Below, piece by piece: positions 1 to 6,878 of a stretch of 9,649 nt of DNA. Below the pieces are notes generated by a model that was not told the DNA's origin, did no database searches, and saw only the letters and a list, made by a program, of their open reading frames with translations. The stretch covers positions 1 through 9,649 of the forward strand of contig JACMJD010000648.1 in assembly GCA_014380825.1 (NCBI GenBank). The letters run 5' to 3'. The stretch comes from Phycisphaerae bacterium (lineage in GTDB: Bacteria; Planctomycetota; Phycisphaerae; Tepidisphaerales; Tepidisphaeraceae). Both the position numbers and the translations under genes were made by a program. Every line of letters begins with the position of its first letter. Position 1 is the first letter of the stretch.

Positions 1-1157
1 CCCCAGCCCGCCCATCTGCTGAAGCTCGCGCCGCGCTCGTCCTTCTTCGCGGAGTGGTCGTAGTAATATTTGTTTAGCCACGCGAGGTTGGATAGATCCG
101 GGATGCTTTTCGTGAACGGGAATTGCTGCCAATCGAGCCACCAGAAATCCACGCCCGCATCCAGCAGCGGCTGATGCGTGAACTTCCAGAACGTGTCCAG
201 AAATTTCTTGTCGCCGGCGTCGAACGGAATTGTTTTCTTCGTCGATGGATCCTCGCCCATCGCTTGCATGAACGCGTCGTACATCGATTCGTGCGGCTGA
301 ACTCCGTCGGCAGGGTGATCGTTCAGCGTGACGCGAAGGCCCTGATCGTGAAACCATTTGATCAGCTCTTCGGCATCGGGCAGCAGCTTTCGATCCCATG
401 TGTAACCGGACCAGATCTGCCCGGCGTGCGCTCGCTTCACATTCGGCACTTCGGTGACGTGCCAATCCATGTCCATCACGATGACATCGAGGGGAAAATC
501 GTGATCGGCATACTCTTTCACAATCGCGCGATAATCATCGGATGAGTATGGCCAGTATCGAGAATACCAAACGCCGAGCATGTATCGCCGCGGCATCGGC
601 ACGGGTCCGGAAATGGCCGCGAGCGATTTGAACGCGGCGCGATAGTCGTGGCCGTAGCCGAAAAGATACCAATCGGTGCCGGCATCGGTCGGGCGGGATT
701 TCACCCAATCATTCGTCAACAGCGGCGAGCGCGAATCATCCAGCAGATACCAACCATTGCGAGACAGAATTCCTTCACCAAGATCGACCGGGCCGGAAAC
801 GCCATCGAGCGTCCGGATCGTCCCGCCCAGATTGGCTTCGTTTTTCATTTCCGGCGACCAGTCGATCCATTTGCCGTCGACGAGAATCTGGCCGGTGAGC
901 TTGTCGCCGGCATGTGTTAGCCGAATCGCTCCGCTGTCGATCGTCAGTGTGTCGCCATCGCGCGAGACATTGGCGTCGAAGGAAGCTTCGCGGTTGACGG
1001 CGAACATCGAACGATCGTCGGTAAACTTCTTGTCTTTTGAAATCTCGATGCGAATGAGGTTTGGCGTGATGACAGTAAACCGCGCATCGCCATTTACAAT
1101 TGGGGCGGCCGCGGCTGTTTGGGCAAGCAGGCAGATGAAGAGTGCGAGTCGTTTCAT
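1..1157 (-). CDS. Secreted glycoside hydrolase family 31 (alpha-glucosidase/alpha-xylosidase type), 3' end cut off
   Basis: The minus-strand frame is open from the ATG at 1157 to the window edge, giving 385 residues. Residues 1-18 (MKRLALFICLLAQTAAAA) form a textbook signal peptide, so the enzyme should act outside the cytoplasm. Next is a beta-rich N-terminal domain (about 19-185) of the kind that precedes GH31 barrels. The catalytic barrel starts near 186 with PMPRRYMLGVWYSRYWPYS. It includes VIVMDMDWH (Asp229, Asp231) and DFWWLDWQQ, whose Asp342 aligns with the GH31 catalytic nucleophile. Full GH31 enzymes are about 650-800 residues, so the acid/base residue and C-terminal domains lie outside the window. 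The family hydrolyses alpha-linked glucosides, xylosides or galactosides by a retaining mechanism; the substrate cannot be told here. The frame stays open upstream to an ATG at 1316 with AAGGAG five bases before it, so a start 53 codons earlier is possible. I prefer 1157 because of the signal peptide. Confidence 0.88.
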   Translation of the reverse strand, partial: MKRLALFICLLAQTAAAAPIVNGDARFTVITPNLIRIEISKDKKFTDDRSMFAVNREASFDANVSRDGDTLTIDSGAIRLTHAGDKLTGQILVDGKWIDWSPEMKNEANLGGTIRTLDGVSGPVDLGEGILSRNGWYLLDDSRSPLLTNDWVKSRPTDAGTDWYLFGYGHDYRAAFKSLAAISGPVPMPRRYMLGVWYSRYWPYSSDDYRAIVKEYADHDFPLDVIVMDMDWHVTEVPNVKRAHAGQIWSGYTWDRKLLPDAEELIKWFHDQGLRVTLNDHPADGVQPHESMYDAFMQAMGEDPSTKKTIPFDAGDKKFLDTFWKFTHQPLLDAGVDFWWLDWQQFPFTKSIPDLSNLAWLNKYYYDHSAKKDERGASFSRWAGW

Positions 1158-1316
1158 GGTGATGAGAACCAGTAACGTAAACGGGTTCGTTCCTCCAGAT
1201 TGATCTACAAATTTCGTCGCGTGCCGCAAACGCGAAGTCATAACACCCGGCCCGGCCAATCGTTCCGGCCATCGGGTGAAAAACGCAAACGGCTTCGTTG
1301 TCGACACCTTTTTCAT

Positions 1317-1354
1317 GCGTTCTCCTTGGTCCGCGCATACGTGCGCCCCATATA
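1317..1354 (-). promoter_or_regulatory. Possible -10 box and ribosome binding site ahead of the GH31 gene
   Basis: On the minus strand a TATATG hexamer (1354-1349) is followed by AAGGAG (1327-1322), then five bases, then an in-frame ATG at 1316. The AAGGAG is the best Shine-Dalgarno match seen for this gene and competes with the signal-peptide start at 1157. No convincing -35 box precedes the TATATG, so the promoter part is tentative. Confidence 0.35.
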
Positions 1355-1361
1355 CCCTTAG

Positions 1362-1390
1362 GCGCTGCGCGCCACCGGCGCGCGGAGCGC
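1362..1390. terminator. GC-rich hairpin between fmt and the GH31 gene
   Basis: GCGCT-GCGCGCC, loop ACC, then GGCGCGC-GG-AGCGC forms a 12-bp GC stem with a two-base bulge. It lies 31 bp beyond the fmt stop. No U-run follows on the minus strand; on the plus strand a T6 run lies 13 bases away. It may end or attenuate fmt transcripts, but the class of terminator is not proven. Confidence 0.35.
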
Positions 1391-1420
1391 AGCGCAAGCG
1401 GATTTTTTGGAAGAATTTTT

Positions 1421-2347
1421 TCAGACCGACTCGACCCGCATTCCAGCGCGCCACGGGTGGCCGTTCTTGAACGAAGAGAGGGTCATGACCCGGCCGTTCT
1501 CGGGTTGGAGTTCGACAATCTCGACGGCACCGTCACCCGTGACGACCAACCCGGCATCACCGATAATTCCAGGCTTCGCGTCGCTCGCGGCAGCGACGGG
1601 ACGGGCGCGGACCAGCGTGGCACGGACGAGCTCGCGATCGCCATCCAGCAGCTTCACGTGACAGCCTGGCCATGGATGCATCGCGCGAATCTGTCGTGAA
1701 AGTTCGACGGCGGGGCGGGTCCAGTCGATTTTCGTCGCCTCGCGTTTGATCTTCGGCGCGAGGCTGGCCTGTGAATGATCCTGCTCGATTTCGACCGCGC
1801 GACCGGATGCGAGTTCTTCGATCACGCGCGGCACGAGCGTCGCGCCGTCCTCGGCCAATCGATCGTGCAGCTCGCCGGTCGTTTCGAGTTCCCCGACTGG
1901 AAGCGATGACATCCCAAGCACCGCGCCGGCGTCCATCTTTTGCGCGAGTCGGATGACGGAATTTCCCGCGACCGTTTCCCCCGCGAGAATCGCCGCGTGG
2001 ATTGGCGCGGCGCCGCGATATTTCGGCAAGCGCGATCCGTGCAGGTTGATCGCGCCGAGCCGCGCGTGATTGATGACGTGCTCGGCGATCTTCTGTCCGA
2101 ACGCGATCACGACCATCACGTCGGCCGTCGGAAGCTGCTCGGCGTTGATGTCGTTGGTGCGCGTCAGCGGGAGATTATTATCGAGCGCGAATTGCCCGAC
2201 CGGTGTTGGAGTCAATTTCCGCCCGCGACCGGCGGGACGATCGGGTTGGGTGAAGATTTGGACAATCTCGTGCTGCGCCACGAGCGCGCGCATCGTCGGG
2301 ATCGCAAACTCGCCGGCTCCACAGAAGATGACGTTCAGTCGTGTCAT
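1421..2347 (-). CDS. fmt: Methionyl-tRNA formyltransferase
   Basis: This 308-residue cytoplasmic enzyme transfers a formyl group from 10-formyltetrahydrofolate to Met-tRNA(fMet), preparing the initiator tRNA. The N-terminus reads MTRLNVIFCGAGEFAIP, the Rossmann-like start of the family. The signature INLHGSRLPKYRGAAPIHAA carries Asn101 and His103, and KMDAGAVLG carries Asp139; these match the catalytic Asn106, His108 and Asp144 of the E. coli enzyme at a constant offset of five. The C-terminal part (about 205-308) is the OB-fold domain that holds tRNA. Length is normal (E. coli 315). An in-frame ATG seven codons upstream (2368) gives MPGSSVT, which is not family-like, so I chose 2347. No clear Shine-Dalgarno precedes it. 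The gene follows def in the same direction, the common bacterial def-fmt pairing, but a palindrome of about 80 bp separates them. Confidence 0.96.
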   Translation of the reverse strand: MTRLNVIFCGAGEFAIPTMRALVAQHEIVQIFTQPDRPAGRGRKLTPTPVGQFALDNNLPLTRTNDINAEQLPTADVMVVIAFGQKIAEHVINHARLGAINLHGSRLPKYRGAAPIHAAILAGETVAGNSVIRLAQKMDAGAVLGMSSLPVGELETTGELHDRLAEDGATLVPRVIEELASGRAVEIEQDHSQASLAPKIKREATKIDWTRPAVELSRQIRAMHPWPGCHVKLLDGDRELVRATLVRARPVAAASDAKPGIIGDAGLVVTGDGAVEIVELQPENGRVMTLSSFKNGHPWRAGMRVESV

Positions 2348-2371
2348 GGTGACGCTGGATCCCGGCAACCG

Positions 2372-2451
2372 TCATCCCGAGCGGAGCGAGGGATCTCGAT
2401 TCGAATGGTGCGCACTTCGCTTCCCGAGATCCCTCGTTGCGCTCGGGATGC
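2372..2451. repeat. Palindromic intergenic repeat, copy 1 (CATCCCGAGCG type)
   Basis: The left arm (2372-2398, starting TCATCCCGAGCGGAGCG) and the reverse complement of the right arm (2425-2451, starting GCATCCCGAGCGCAACG) agree at about 24 of 27 bases around a 26-base loop. The element fills most of the def-fmt gap and ends about 24 bp before the fmt start. A second copy with the same consensus, roughly TCATCCYGAGCGNAGC followed by RARGGATCTCG, lies at 8644-8720. The form fits a REP-like dispersed palindrome. On the transcript it would form a stem of about 27 bp between two genes expected to share an operon. Confidence 0.85.
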
Positions 2452-2471
2452 CAGGGCGGGAAAGTTCCTTG

Positions 2472-3002
2472 TCATTTCTTCTTCTTCGGATGAGCCGCTT
2501 CGTACTCTTTCTCCAACTCCCGCAGCGTTTTCCGGTGCGTCATCCGCGCGACGTCGCCCATGCGGTCGGTGATCAGCACACCGTTCAAATGGTCGAATTC
2601 GTGTTGCCAGATGCGCGCAATGTAGCCCGTTTCGGTCTGCTCGAACGGGTTGCCGTTCACGTCCTTGGCGACGATCCGCAGTGTCTGCCCGCGGTTGATC
2701 AGGGCGGTGATTCTCGGCAGGCTCAGGCAGCCTTCTTCGCCTTCCTCGTTGCCGGTGATGTCGAACAGCTCCGGGTTGATGTACACCCGATCGTCCGCGG
2801 GTTGACCGGTGTAATTCATCACGAACACTCGCTGATTAATCCCAACCTGCGGCGCGGCCAGACCGACGCCTTTGTCTAATCGCATCAGTTCGAACATGCG
2901 TTGCGTCAGTATCTTGAGACGATCGTCGAACACCTCGACGGATTTACTCAGTTGACGCAGACGCGGGTCTGGATATTGGATGATTTGGAGTTTTTCAAAC
3001 AT
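2472..3002 (-). CDS. def: Peptide deformylase
   Basis: This 176-residue metalloenzyme removes the N-formyl group from new proteins as they leave the ribosome. All three family motifs are intact: GVGLAAPQ (45-52), EEGCLSLP with metal ligand Cys92, and QHEFDHLNG with ligands His134 and His138 and catalytic Glu135. The metal is normally Fe(II). The length and the MFEKLQIIQYPDPRLR start fit the family. The tail ends in a lysine run (HPKKKK). No Shine-Dalgarno is visible before the ATG. The gene diverges from the TPR-protein gene across a 181-bp gap and is followed by fmt, so one transcript could encode both formyl-group enzymes. Confidence 0.97.
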   Translation of the reverse strand: MFEKLQIIQYPDPRLRQLSKSVEVFDDRLKILTQRMFELMRLDKGVGLAAPQVGINQRVFVMNYTGQPADDRVYINPELFDITGNEEGEEGCLSLPRITALINRGQTLRIVAKDVNGNPFEQTETGYIARIWQHEFDHLNGVLITDRMGDVARMTHRKTLRELEKEYEAAHPKKKK

Positions 3003-3124
3003 CGCCGATTGATCGACTGGTGATCGCGCTAACGTGGAGGAGTTGATCCATGTGTACTACAATCGGCCCGACGAGAATCGTGTGGACCGATCGCGCAGAT
3101 GCGCGCAGACAGTAGACCAATTTA

Positions 3125-3175
3125 TTGACAGGTTCAACCATAAGCGTTTACATTTCGCGACCTTACCACAGGAAG
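3125..3175 (+). promoter_or_regulatory. Probable promoter and ribosome binding site of the TPR-protein gene
   Basis: A perfect -35 hexamer TTGACA (3125-3130) is followed after 17 bases by TTACAT (3148-3153), a weak -10. AGGAAG (3170-3175) then lies eight bases before a GTG at 3184. The stretch is visibly more AT-rich than its surroundings. The short leader this predicts agrees with the GTG start rather than the ATG at 3034. Confidence 0.5.
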
Positions 3176-3183
3176 TAGAAACA

Positions 3184-4590
3184 GTGTCAGGACCCCCACA
3201 AGGCTATCGCGACATCCCCGAAGAAGACCGTCGCAAGGCGAAGCAATTCTACGACCGCGGCGCGACCATCGCCGCCACGGGCAACTACGAATACGCCATC
3301 GAAATGTATCTGCAAGGGTTGGCGCTCGATGCGGAATCGATCGAAGCACACCAGGCGCTGCGCGACATCAGCATGAAGCGAAAAGCCAGTGGCGGGAAAA
3401 AGCTCGGCATGATGGACTCGATGAAGCTCCCGCGCGCGAAGGACGACAAGCAGAAGATCCTGAACGCCGAAAAGCAGCTCGCCTACGACCCGGGCAACAC
3501 CGACCACATGCTCGCCGTCATGGAGCCGGCGGCGAAATTTGGCTATTACGACACGGTCATGTGGATGGGCCCGATCCTTCTGAAGGCGAACAACGACGGA
3601 AAAAAAGAGCTGAGTAAGTTCCAGGCGCTGAAGGACATCTACGTCAAGCTGCACCAATGGAAGCGCGCCACCGAGGCCGCGCAGTATGCGCTGTCGGTCA
3701 AGCCTGAAGACATGGACATGCAGCGCGAGGTGAAAGATCTCGCCGCGCGTCAGACCATGGACGAAGGCAACTACGAGAAGAGCGAAAGCTTCCGCGGCAG
3801 CATCCGCGACATGGAAGGCCAGCAAAAGCTCATGCGCTCGGACACCGACGTCCGCACCGAAGATCAGATGGGCGGCATGATCCGCGAAGCCGAAGCCGAG
3901 CTGGCGGCGGAGCCGAACGAGCCGGGCAAGCTCTTGAAGCTGGTTGATCTGCTGGTGAAGACCGACAATCCCGAACACGAAAATCACGCGATCGATCTGC
4001 TCGAAACGGCGTTCCAGCGGACCAAGCAGTTCCGATATCGGTTACGCGTGGGCGAAATTCGCATGCGCCAGCTCAGCCGCATGGAGCGATCGCTTCTACA
4101 GCGCGCAAAAGCCAATCCAGCGGATAAGACGATGCTCGCCGAATACGCGCAGTTCCGGAAGGAACGGTCGCAAGAAGAGCTGAACGAATACACGCTGGCA
4201 GCGGAGAACTATCCGACGCAGCTTGAGTACCAATTCCAGATGGCCAAACGCATGTTCGATCTGGAACAGTTCGGCGAAGCGATTCCCGTGTTCCAGAAAG
4301 CTCGCCAGGATCCGAAATATCGCGTCGATGCGACCGTGATGCTCGGCCGCGCGTTCCTCGAGGCTGGTTTTTCGGACGAAGCGGTCGATACGTTTAAGGG
4401 CGCAATCGACGATTACCAGTTGAAGGGCGACGAGAAGAGCATCGAAATGACTTACTGGTACGGCCGATCGCTCGAAGAAAAGGGCGAAAAGCCGCTGGCC
4501 GCCAAGGCGTACAGCCAGGTCGCACAGTGGAACTTCAACTACCGCGACACGCAGGTCCGGATCAAGAAGATGCGCGAGAAGCCGCAGTAG
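3184..4590 (+). CDS. TPR-repeat protein of unknown function
   Basis: This is a 468-residue soluble, strongly charged, almost wholly alpha-helical protein with no signal peptide or membrane segment. A TPR unit is clear at about 19-52 (AKQFYDRGATIAATGNYEYA onward). Further helical pairs follow, and two or three better TPR-like units lie at about 347-460, including MAKRMFDLEQFGEAIPVFQK and LGRAFLEAGFSDEAVDTF. Between them is a Lys/Arg/Glu-rich stretch with degenerate repeats. TPR arrays hold protein partners, so a scaffold or assembly role is likely, but no partner can be named. I chose the GTG at 3184 because AGGAAG lies eight bases upstream and because the earlier in-frame residues from the ATG at 3034 are low in TPR character and overlap the apparent promoter. 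I associate this protein type with planctomycetes from general knowledge only. A long palindrome starts at its stop codon. Confidence 0.8.
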   Translation: MSGPPQGYRDIPEEDRRKAKQFYDRGATIAATGNYEYAIEMYLQGLALDAESIEAHQALRDISMKRKASGGKKLGMMDSMKLPRAKDDKQKILNAEKQLAYDPGNTDHMLAVMEPAAKFGYYDTVMWMGPILLKANNDGKKELSKFQALKDIYVKLHQWKRATEAAQYALSVKPEDMDMQREVKDLAARQTMDEGNYEKSESFRGSIRDMEGQQKLMRSDTDVRTEDQMGGMIREAEAELAAEPNEPGKLLKLVDLLVKTDNPEHENHAIDLLETAFQRTKQFRYRLRVGEIRMRQLSRMERSLLQRAKANPADKTMLAEYAQFRKERSQEELNEYTLAAENYPTQLEYQFQMAKRMFDLEQFGEAIPVFQKARQDPKYRVDATVMLGRAFLEAGFSDEAVDTFKGAIDDYQLKGDEKSIEMTYWYGRSLEEKGEKPLAAKAYSQVAQWNFNYRDTQVRIKKMREKPQ

Positions 4591-4667
4591 AGAGGGTAGA
4601 GGGTAGAGGTCAGAGGTTAGGAAGAGCCGAATTCTCTTCCGTCCTGACCTCTACCCTCTGACCTCTC
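4590..4667. repeat. Purine-rich/pyrimidine-rich palindrome after the TPR-protein gene
   Basis: The left arm (4590-4626) is built from GAGGGTAGAGG and GGTCAGAGG units and ends in GGAAGAG. The right arm (4634-4667) is its near reverse complement (CTCTTCC, then CCTGACCTCTACCCTCTGAC). The loop is only seven bases. The element begins on the last base of the TAG stop codon. It would fold into a stem of roughly 34 bp with a few bulges and could block read-through, but no U-run follows. All purines lie on one strand of each arm, which is unusual for an ordinary terminator. Confidence 0.8.
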
Positions 4668-4674
4668 CCGATAC

Positions 4675-4702
4675 TGGACATAATTTCACCTTCTATTATG
4701 CT
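4675..4702 (+). promoter_or_regulatory. Probable rpsT promoter
   Basis: TGGACA (4675-4680), 16 bases, then TATGCT (4697-4702) gives a sigma-70-like promoter in the only AT-rich part of this gap. An overlapping TATTAT (4694-4699) is an alternative -10 with poorer spacing. It predicts a leader of about 55 nt that carries two GATTTTGA copies and AGGAG (4751-4755), nine bases before the GTG start of rpsT. Confidence 0.45.
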
Positions 4703-4764
4703 ATCCGCCCCTCGTTGATCGATTTTGATCGGCGGGCGATTGATTTTGACAGGAGATACCTGAC

Positions 4765-5100
4765 GTGGCCCATTCACTGTCCGCCAAGAAACGCATCCGC
4801 CAGAGCATCAAGCGCCGCGCGCGAAACCGTTCGCGCAAGGACGTCCTCAAGGGTCAGGTGAAGTCTTTCCTGTCCGCGCTCACGGGCGGCGACATCAATA
4901 AGGCCAAGGAAGAGATGAACAAGACGGTGCAGCGGCTGGACAAGACCGCCGCCAAGCGCACGATTCATCGTCGCGCCGCATCGCGCAAGCGCAGCCGCCT
5001 GCAGCTTCGTCTCAACGCCATGATCGCCAACGCCGGCCAGCCCGCAAAGCCCGAGAAAAAGGGCGGCAAGGGTACGAAGGCCGCGAAGGCAAGCTCGTAA
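4765..5100 (+). CDS. rpsT: 30S ribosomal protein S20
   Basis: This 111-residue, very basic protein of the small ribosomal subunit binds 16S rRNA near the bottom of the body. MAHSLSAKKRIRQSIKRRAR at the N-terminus and the pattern KTAAKRTIHRRAASRKRSRL are diagnostic for S20. The start is GTG, with AGGAG nine bases upstream. The usual length is about 85-90 residues; here the conserved part ends near residue 90 and an extra tail rich in Lys, Ala, Gly and Pro (AGQPAKPEKKGGKGTKAAKA) follows. In E. coli S20 starts with a poor codon and regulates its own translation; a GTG start would allow something similar, but that is only an analogy. The gene appears to have its own promoter and is followed by a large palindrome before glyQS. 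Confidence 0.96.
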   Translation: MAHSLSAKKRIRQSIKRRARNRSRKDVLKGQVKSFLSALTGGDINKAKEEMNKTVQRLDKTAAKRTIHRRAASRKRSRLQLRLNAMIANAGQPAKPEKKGGKGTKAAKASS

Positions 5101-5140
5101 GCGCGAGCTCGCATCGTCTTCGTGGCCGTCACGAAATTGC

Positions 5141-5258
5141 ATGACCAATGACGAAACCAGAATGACGAATGAATGACGAAGTCCGAATGACGAATTCATA
5201 CGCATTCGTCATTGGTCCTTGGTCATTGATTCGGAATGCTGGTTTCGTCATTGGTCAT
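5141..5258. repeat. Long palindrome with 55-bp arms built from AATGACGAA units
   Basis: The left arm is 5141-5195 and the right arm 5204-5258, both 55 bases, around an eight-base loop. Both arms, read inward, start with ATGACCAATGACGAAACCAG and end with AATGACGAAT. Most mismatches fall in the middle third. Inside each arm the short unit AATGACGAA or AATGACCAA recurs, so the element is repetitive as well as palindromic. A run of five T bases (5258-5262) follows directly, so it could serve as an intrinsic terminator for rpsT. It ends only 20 bases before the glyQS ATG. Confidence 0.9.
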
Positions 5259-5278
5259 TTTTCTGCGCGAGATTAATC

Positions 5279-6874
5279 ATGGCTGAAGCAACCACCAACG
5301 TGATGGAACAAATCGTCTCCCTCTGCAAACGCCGCGGGTTCGTCTACCCCGCGAGCGAAATCTACGGCGGTCTGAACGGTTTCTGGGACTACGGCCCGCT
5401 GGGGACGCTGCTCAAGAACAACATCCGCGACTCGTGGTGGCGGAACATGGTCCTTACGCCGCCGCTTGGACCGGATGGGCATCCGATTGAGATGGTCGGG
5501 CTCGACAGCGCGATCATCCAGAATCCGAAAACCTGGATCGCGAGCGGTCACACGGCCAACTTCAACGATCCGATGGTCGATTGCACGGAGACGAAGAAGC
5601 GTTACCGGGCCGATCACATCAACGTCGCGCACTGTTTCGCCGAACGAAACGGCGAGCAGCGCGAACTTGGTTGGATCAGCGCCGTCGCCGATGGGGACGA
5701 AGCGCGCAAAGAAATCGCCACTCGCGCAGGGAAACTCACCAAGAAAACCGGCGGAGGGGAGTTCGTCTGCCCTGATGGCGGAACAATCACGCCGTTCACC
5801 AAGCTGCCGCCGGATGTTCAGTCGAAAGTGATCGGCCCCGATACGGACAAGCCCGGCACTCTCACCGAGCCGCGCACGTTCAACATGATGTTCGAGACGA
5901 TCGTTGGCGCGATTCAGTCGGACGACGCCAAAGCGTATCTTCGCCCCGAAACCGCGCAAGGAATCTTCCTCAACTTCAAGAACATCGTCGACACGATGCG
6001 CGTGAAAATTCCGTTCGGCGTCGCGCAGGTCGGCAAGAGTTTCCGCAACGAAGTCACGCCGCGGAATTTCATCTTCCGCTCGCGCGAGTTCGAGCAGATG
6101 GAGATGGAATGGTTCTGCCATCCGGATGAAGCCCTCAAGTGGTACGAATTCTGGAAGGCCGAGCGGATGAAGTGGTGGCGGTCGATTGGGGTTTCCGATT
6201 CAAACCTTCGCGTGCGCGAGCACGAGCAGGATGAGCTCAGCCATTATTCGAAGATGACGGTTGACATCGAATACAAGTATCCATTCACCGCGCCCGATTT
6301 CGGGGAGCTCGAAGGGATCGCGCATCGCGGGACATACGACCTGACGCAGCATCAGACGCATTCCGGCCAGAAACTGGATTACTTCGATCAGGAATTGCAG
6401 ATCAAGCTGAAGGAGCAGGGCGTCGCGGATGAGGACGTCAAGGCGAAGAGCCGCTACATCCCCAACGTCATCGAACCGGCGGCGGGGCTCACCCGCGCGG
6501 TGGTCGTGCTATTGTGCGAAGCGTTCACGATCGACACGAATCGGCCCAGCGGGTTGTTCATGAAGTTCACACCCGCGATGGCGCCGATCAAGGCTGGGAT
6601 TTTTCCGCTCGTGAATAAGGACGGAATGCCCGAGATCGCCGAGAAGCTGTATCTCGATCTCCGCAACGAGTTCACGTGTGAATACGATCCGAAGCAGGCG
6701 ATCGGCAAGCGCTACGCGCGCAATGACGAGATCGGCACGCCGTTTTGTTTTACGGTTGATGGACAAACCCAGCAGGATCAGACCGTGACCGTCCGTGATC
6801 GCGACACGGCAGGGCAGCAACGAATCGGGATCGATCAGGTGCGGGCGTTCCTGCGGGATCGACTGGCCAAGTAA
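5279..6874 (+). CDS. glyQS: Glycine-tRNA ligase, alpha2 type
   Basis: This 531-residue class II synthetase attaches glycine to tRNA(Gly) in the cytoplasm. It is the single-chain homodimeric form, not the glyQ/glyS tetramer. FWDYGPLGTLLKNNIRDSWW and WIASGHTANFNDPMVDC are typical of the N-terminal catalytic region. FRNEVTPRNFIF (255-266) with REFEQMEMEWF is motif 2, and EPAAGLTRAVVVLL with Arg406 is motif 3. The anticodon-binding domain spans roughly 430-531 (IKAGIFPLVNKDG, ARNDEIGTPFCFTVD). Where many relatives have a CPxCG zinc site, this one reads VCPDGGTIT with a single cysteine (Cys164) and an insertion before LTEPRTFNMMF, so the zinc site appears lost. An in-frame ATG at 5219 lies inside the upstream palindrome; I chose 5279 because MAEATTNVMEQIVSLCKRRG is family-like. 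No good Shine-Dalgarno is present. Confidence 0.95.
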   Translation: MAEATTNVMEQIVSLCKRRGFVYPASEIYGGLNGFWDYGPLGTLLKNNIRDSWWRNMVLTPPLGPDGHPIEMVGLDSAIIQNPKTWIASGHTANFNDPMVDCTETKKRYRADHINVAHCFAERNGEQRELGWISAVADGDEARKEIATRAGKLTKKTGGGEFVCPDGGTITPFTKLPPDVQSKVIGPDTDKPGTLTEPRTFNMMFETIVGAIQSDDAKAYLRPETAQGIFLNFKNIVDTMRVKIPFGVAQVGKSFRNEVTPRNFIFRSREFEQMEMEWFCHPDEALKWYEFWKAERMKWWRSIGVSDSNLRVREHEQDELSHYSKMTVDIEYKYPFTAPDFGELEGIAHRGTYDLTQHQTHSGQKLDYFDQELQIKLKEQGVADEDVKAKSRYIPNVIEPAAGLTRAVVVLLCEAFTIDTNRPSGLFMKFTPAMAPIKAGIFPLVNKDGMPEIAEKLYLDLRNEFTCEYDPKQAIGKRYARNDEIGTPFCFTVDGQTQQDQTVTVRDRDTAGQQRIGIDQVRAFLRDRLAK

Positions 6875-6878
6875 GTGC

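Noticed and set aside
2372..2451. Palindrome as a terminal-inverted-repeat transposon (MITE)
   Set aside because: No target-site duplication was visible and no transposase gene is in the window; a REP-like palindrome is the simpler reading.
2070..2879. Plus-strand open frame of 269 codons spanning fmt and def
   Set aside because: It runs antisense through two certain genes and through the palindrome between them, with no ribosome site or recognisable domain.
3034..3183. 50-residue N-terminal extension of the TPR protein from the ATG at 3034
   Set aside because: This stretch contains the TTGACA promoter element and AGGAAG ribosome site, so it is more likely an untranslated region upstream of the GTG start at 3184.
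3187..3987. Long minus-strand open frame (266 codons) opposite the TPR-protein gene
   Set aside because: It is the antisense shadow of a GC-rich gene. Its product is compositionally odd (runs of Val, Leu, Arg, His) and the plus strand encodes a coherent TPR protein.
5273..6121. Minus-strand open frame of 282 codons opposite glyQS
   Set aside because: glyQS carries all class II motifs on the other strand; the antisense product is Arg/Asp-rich and resembles no family.
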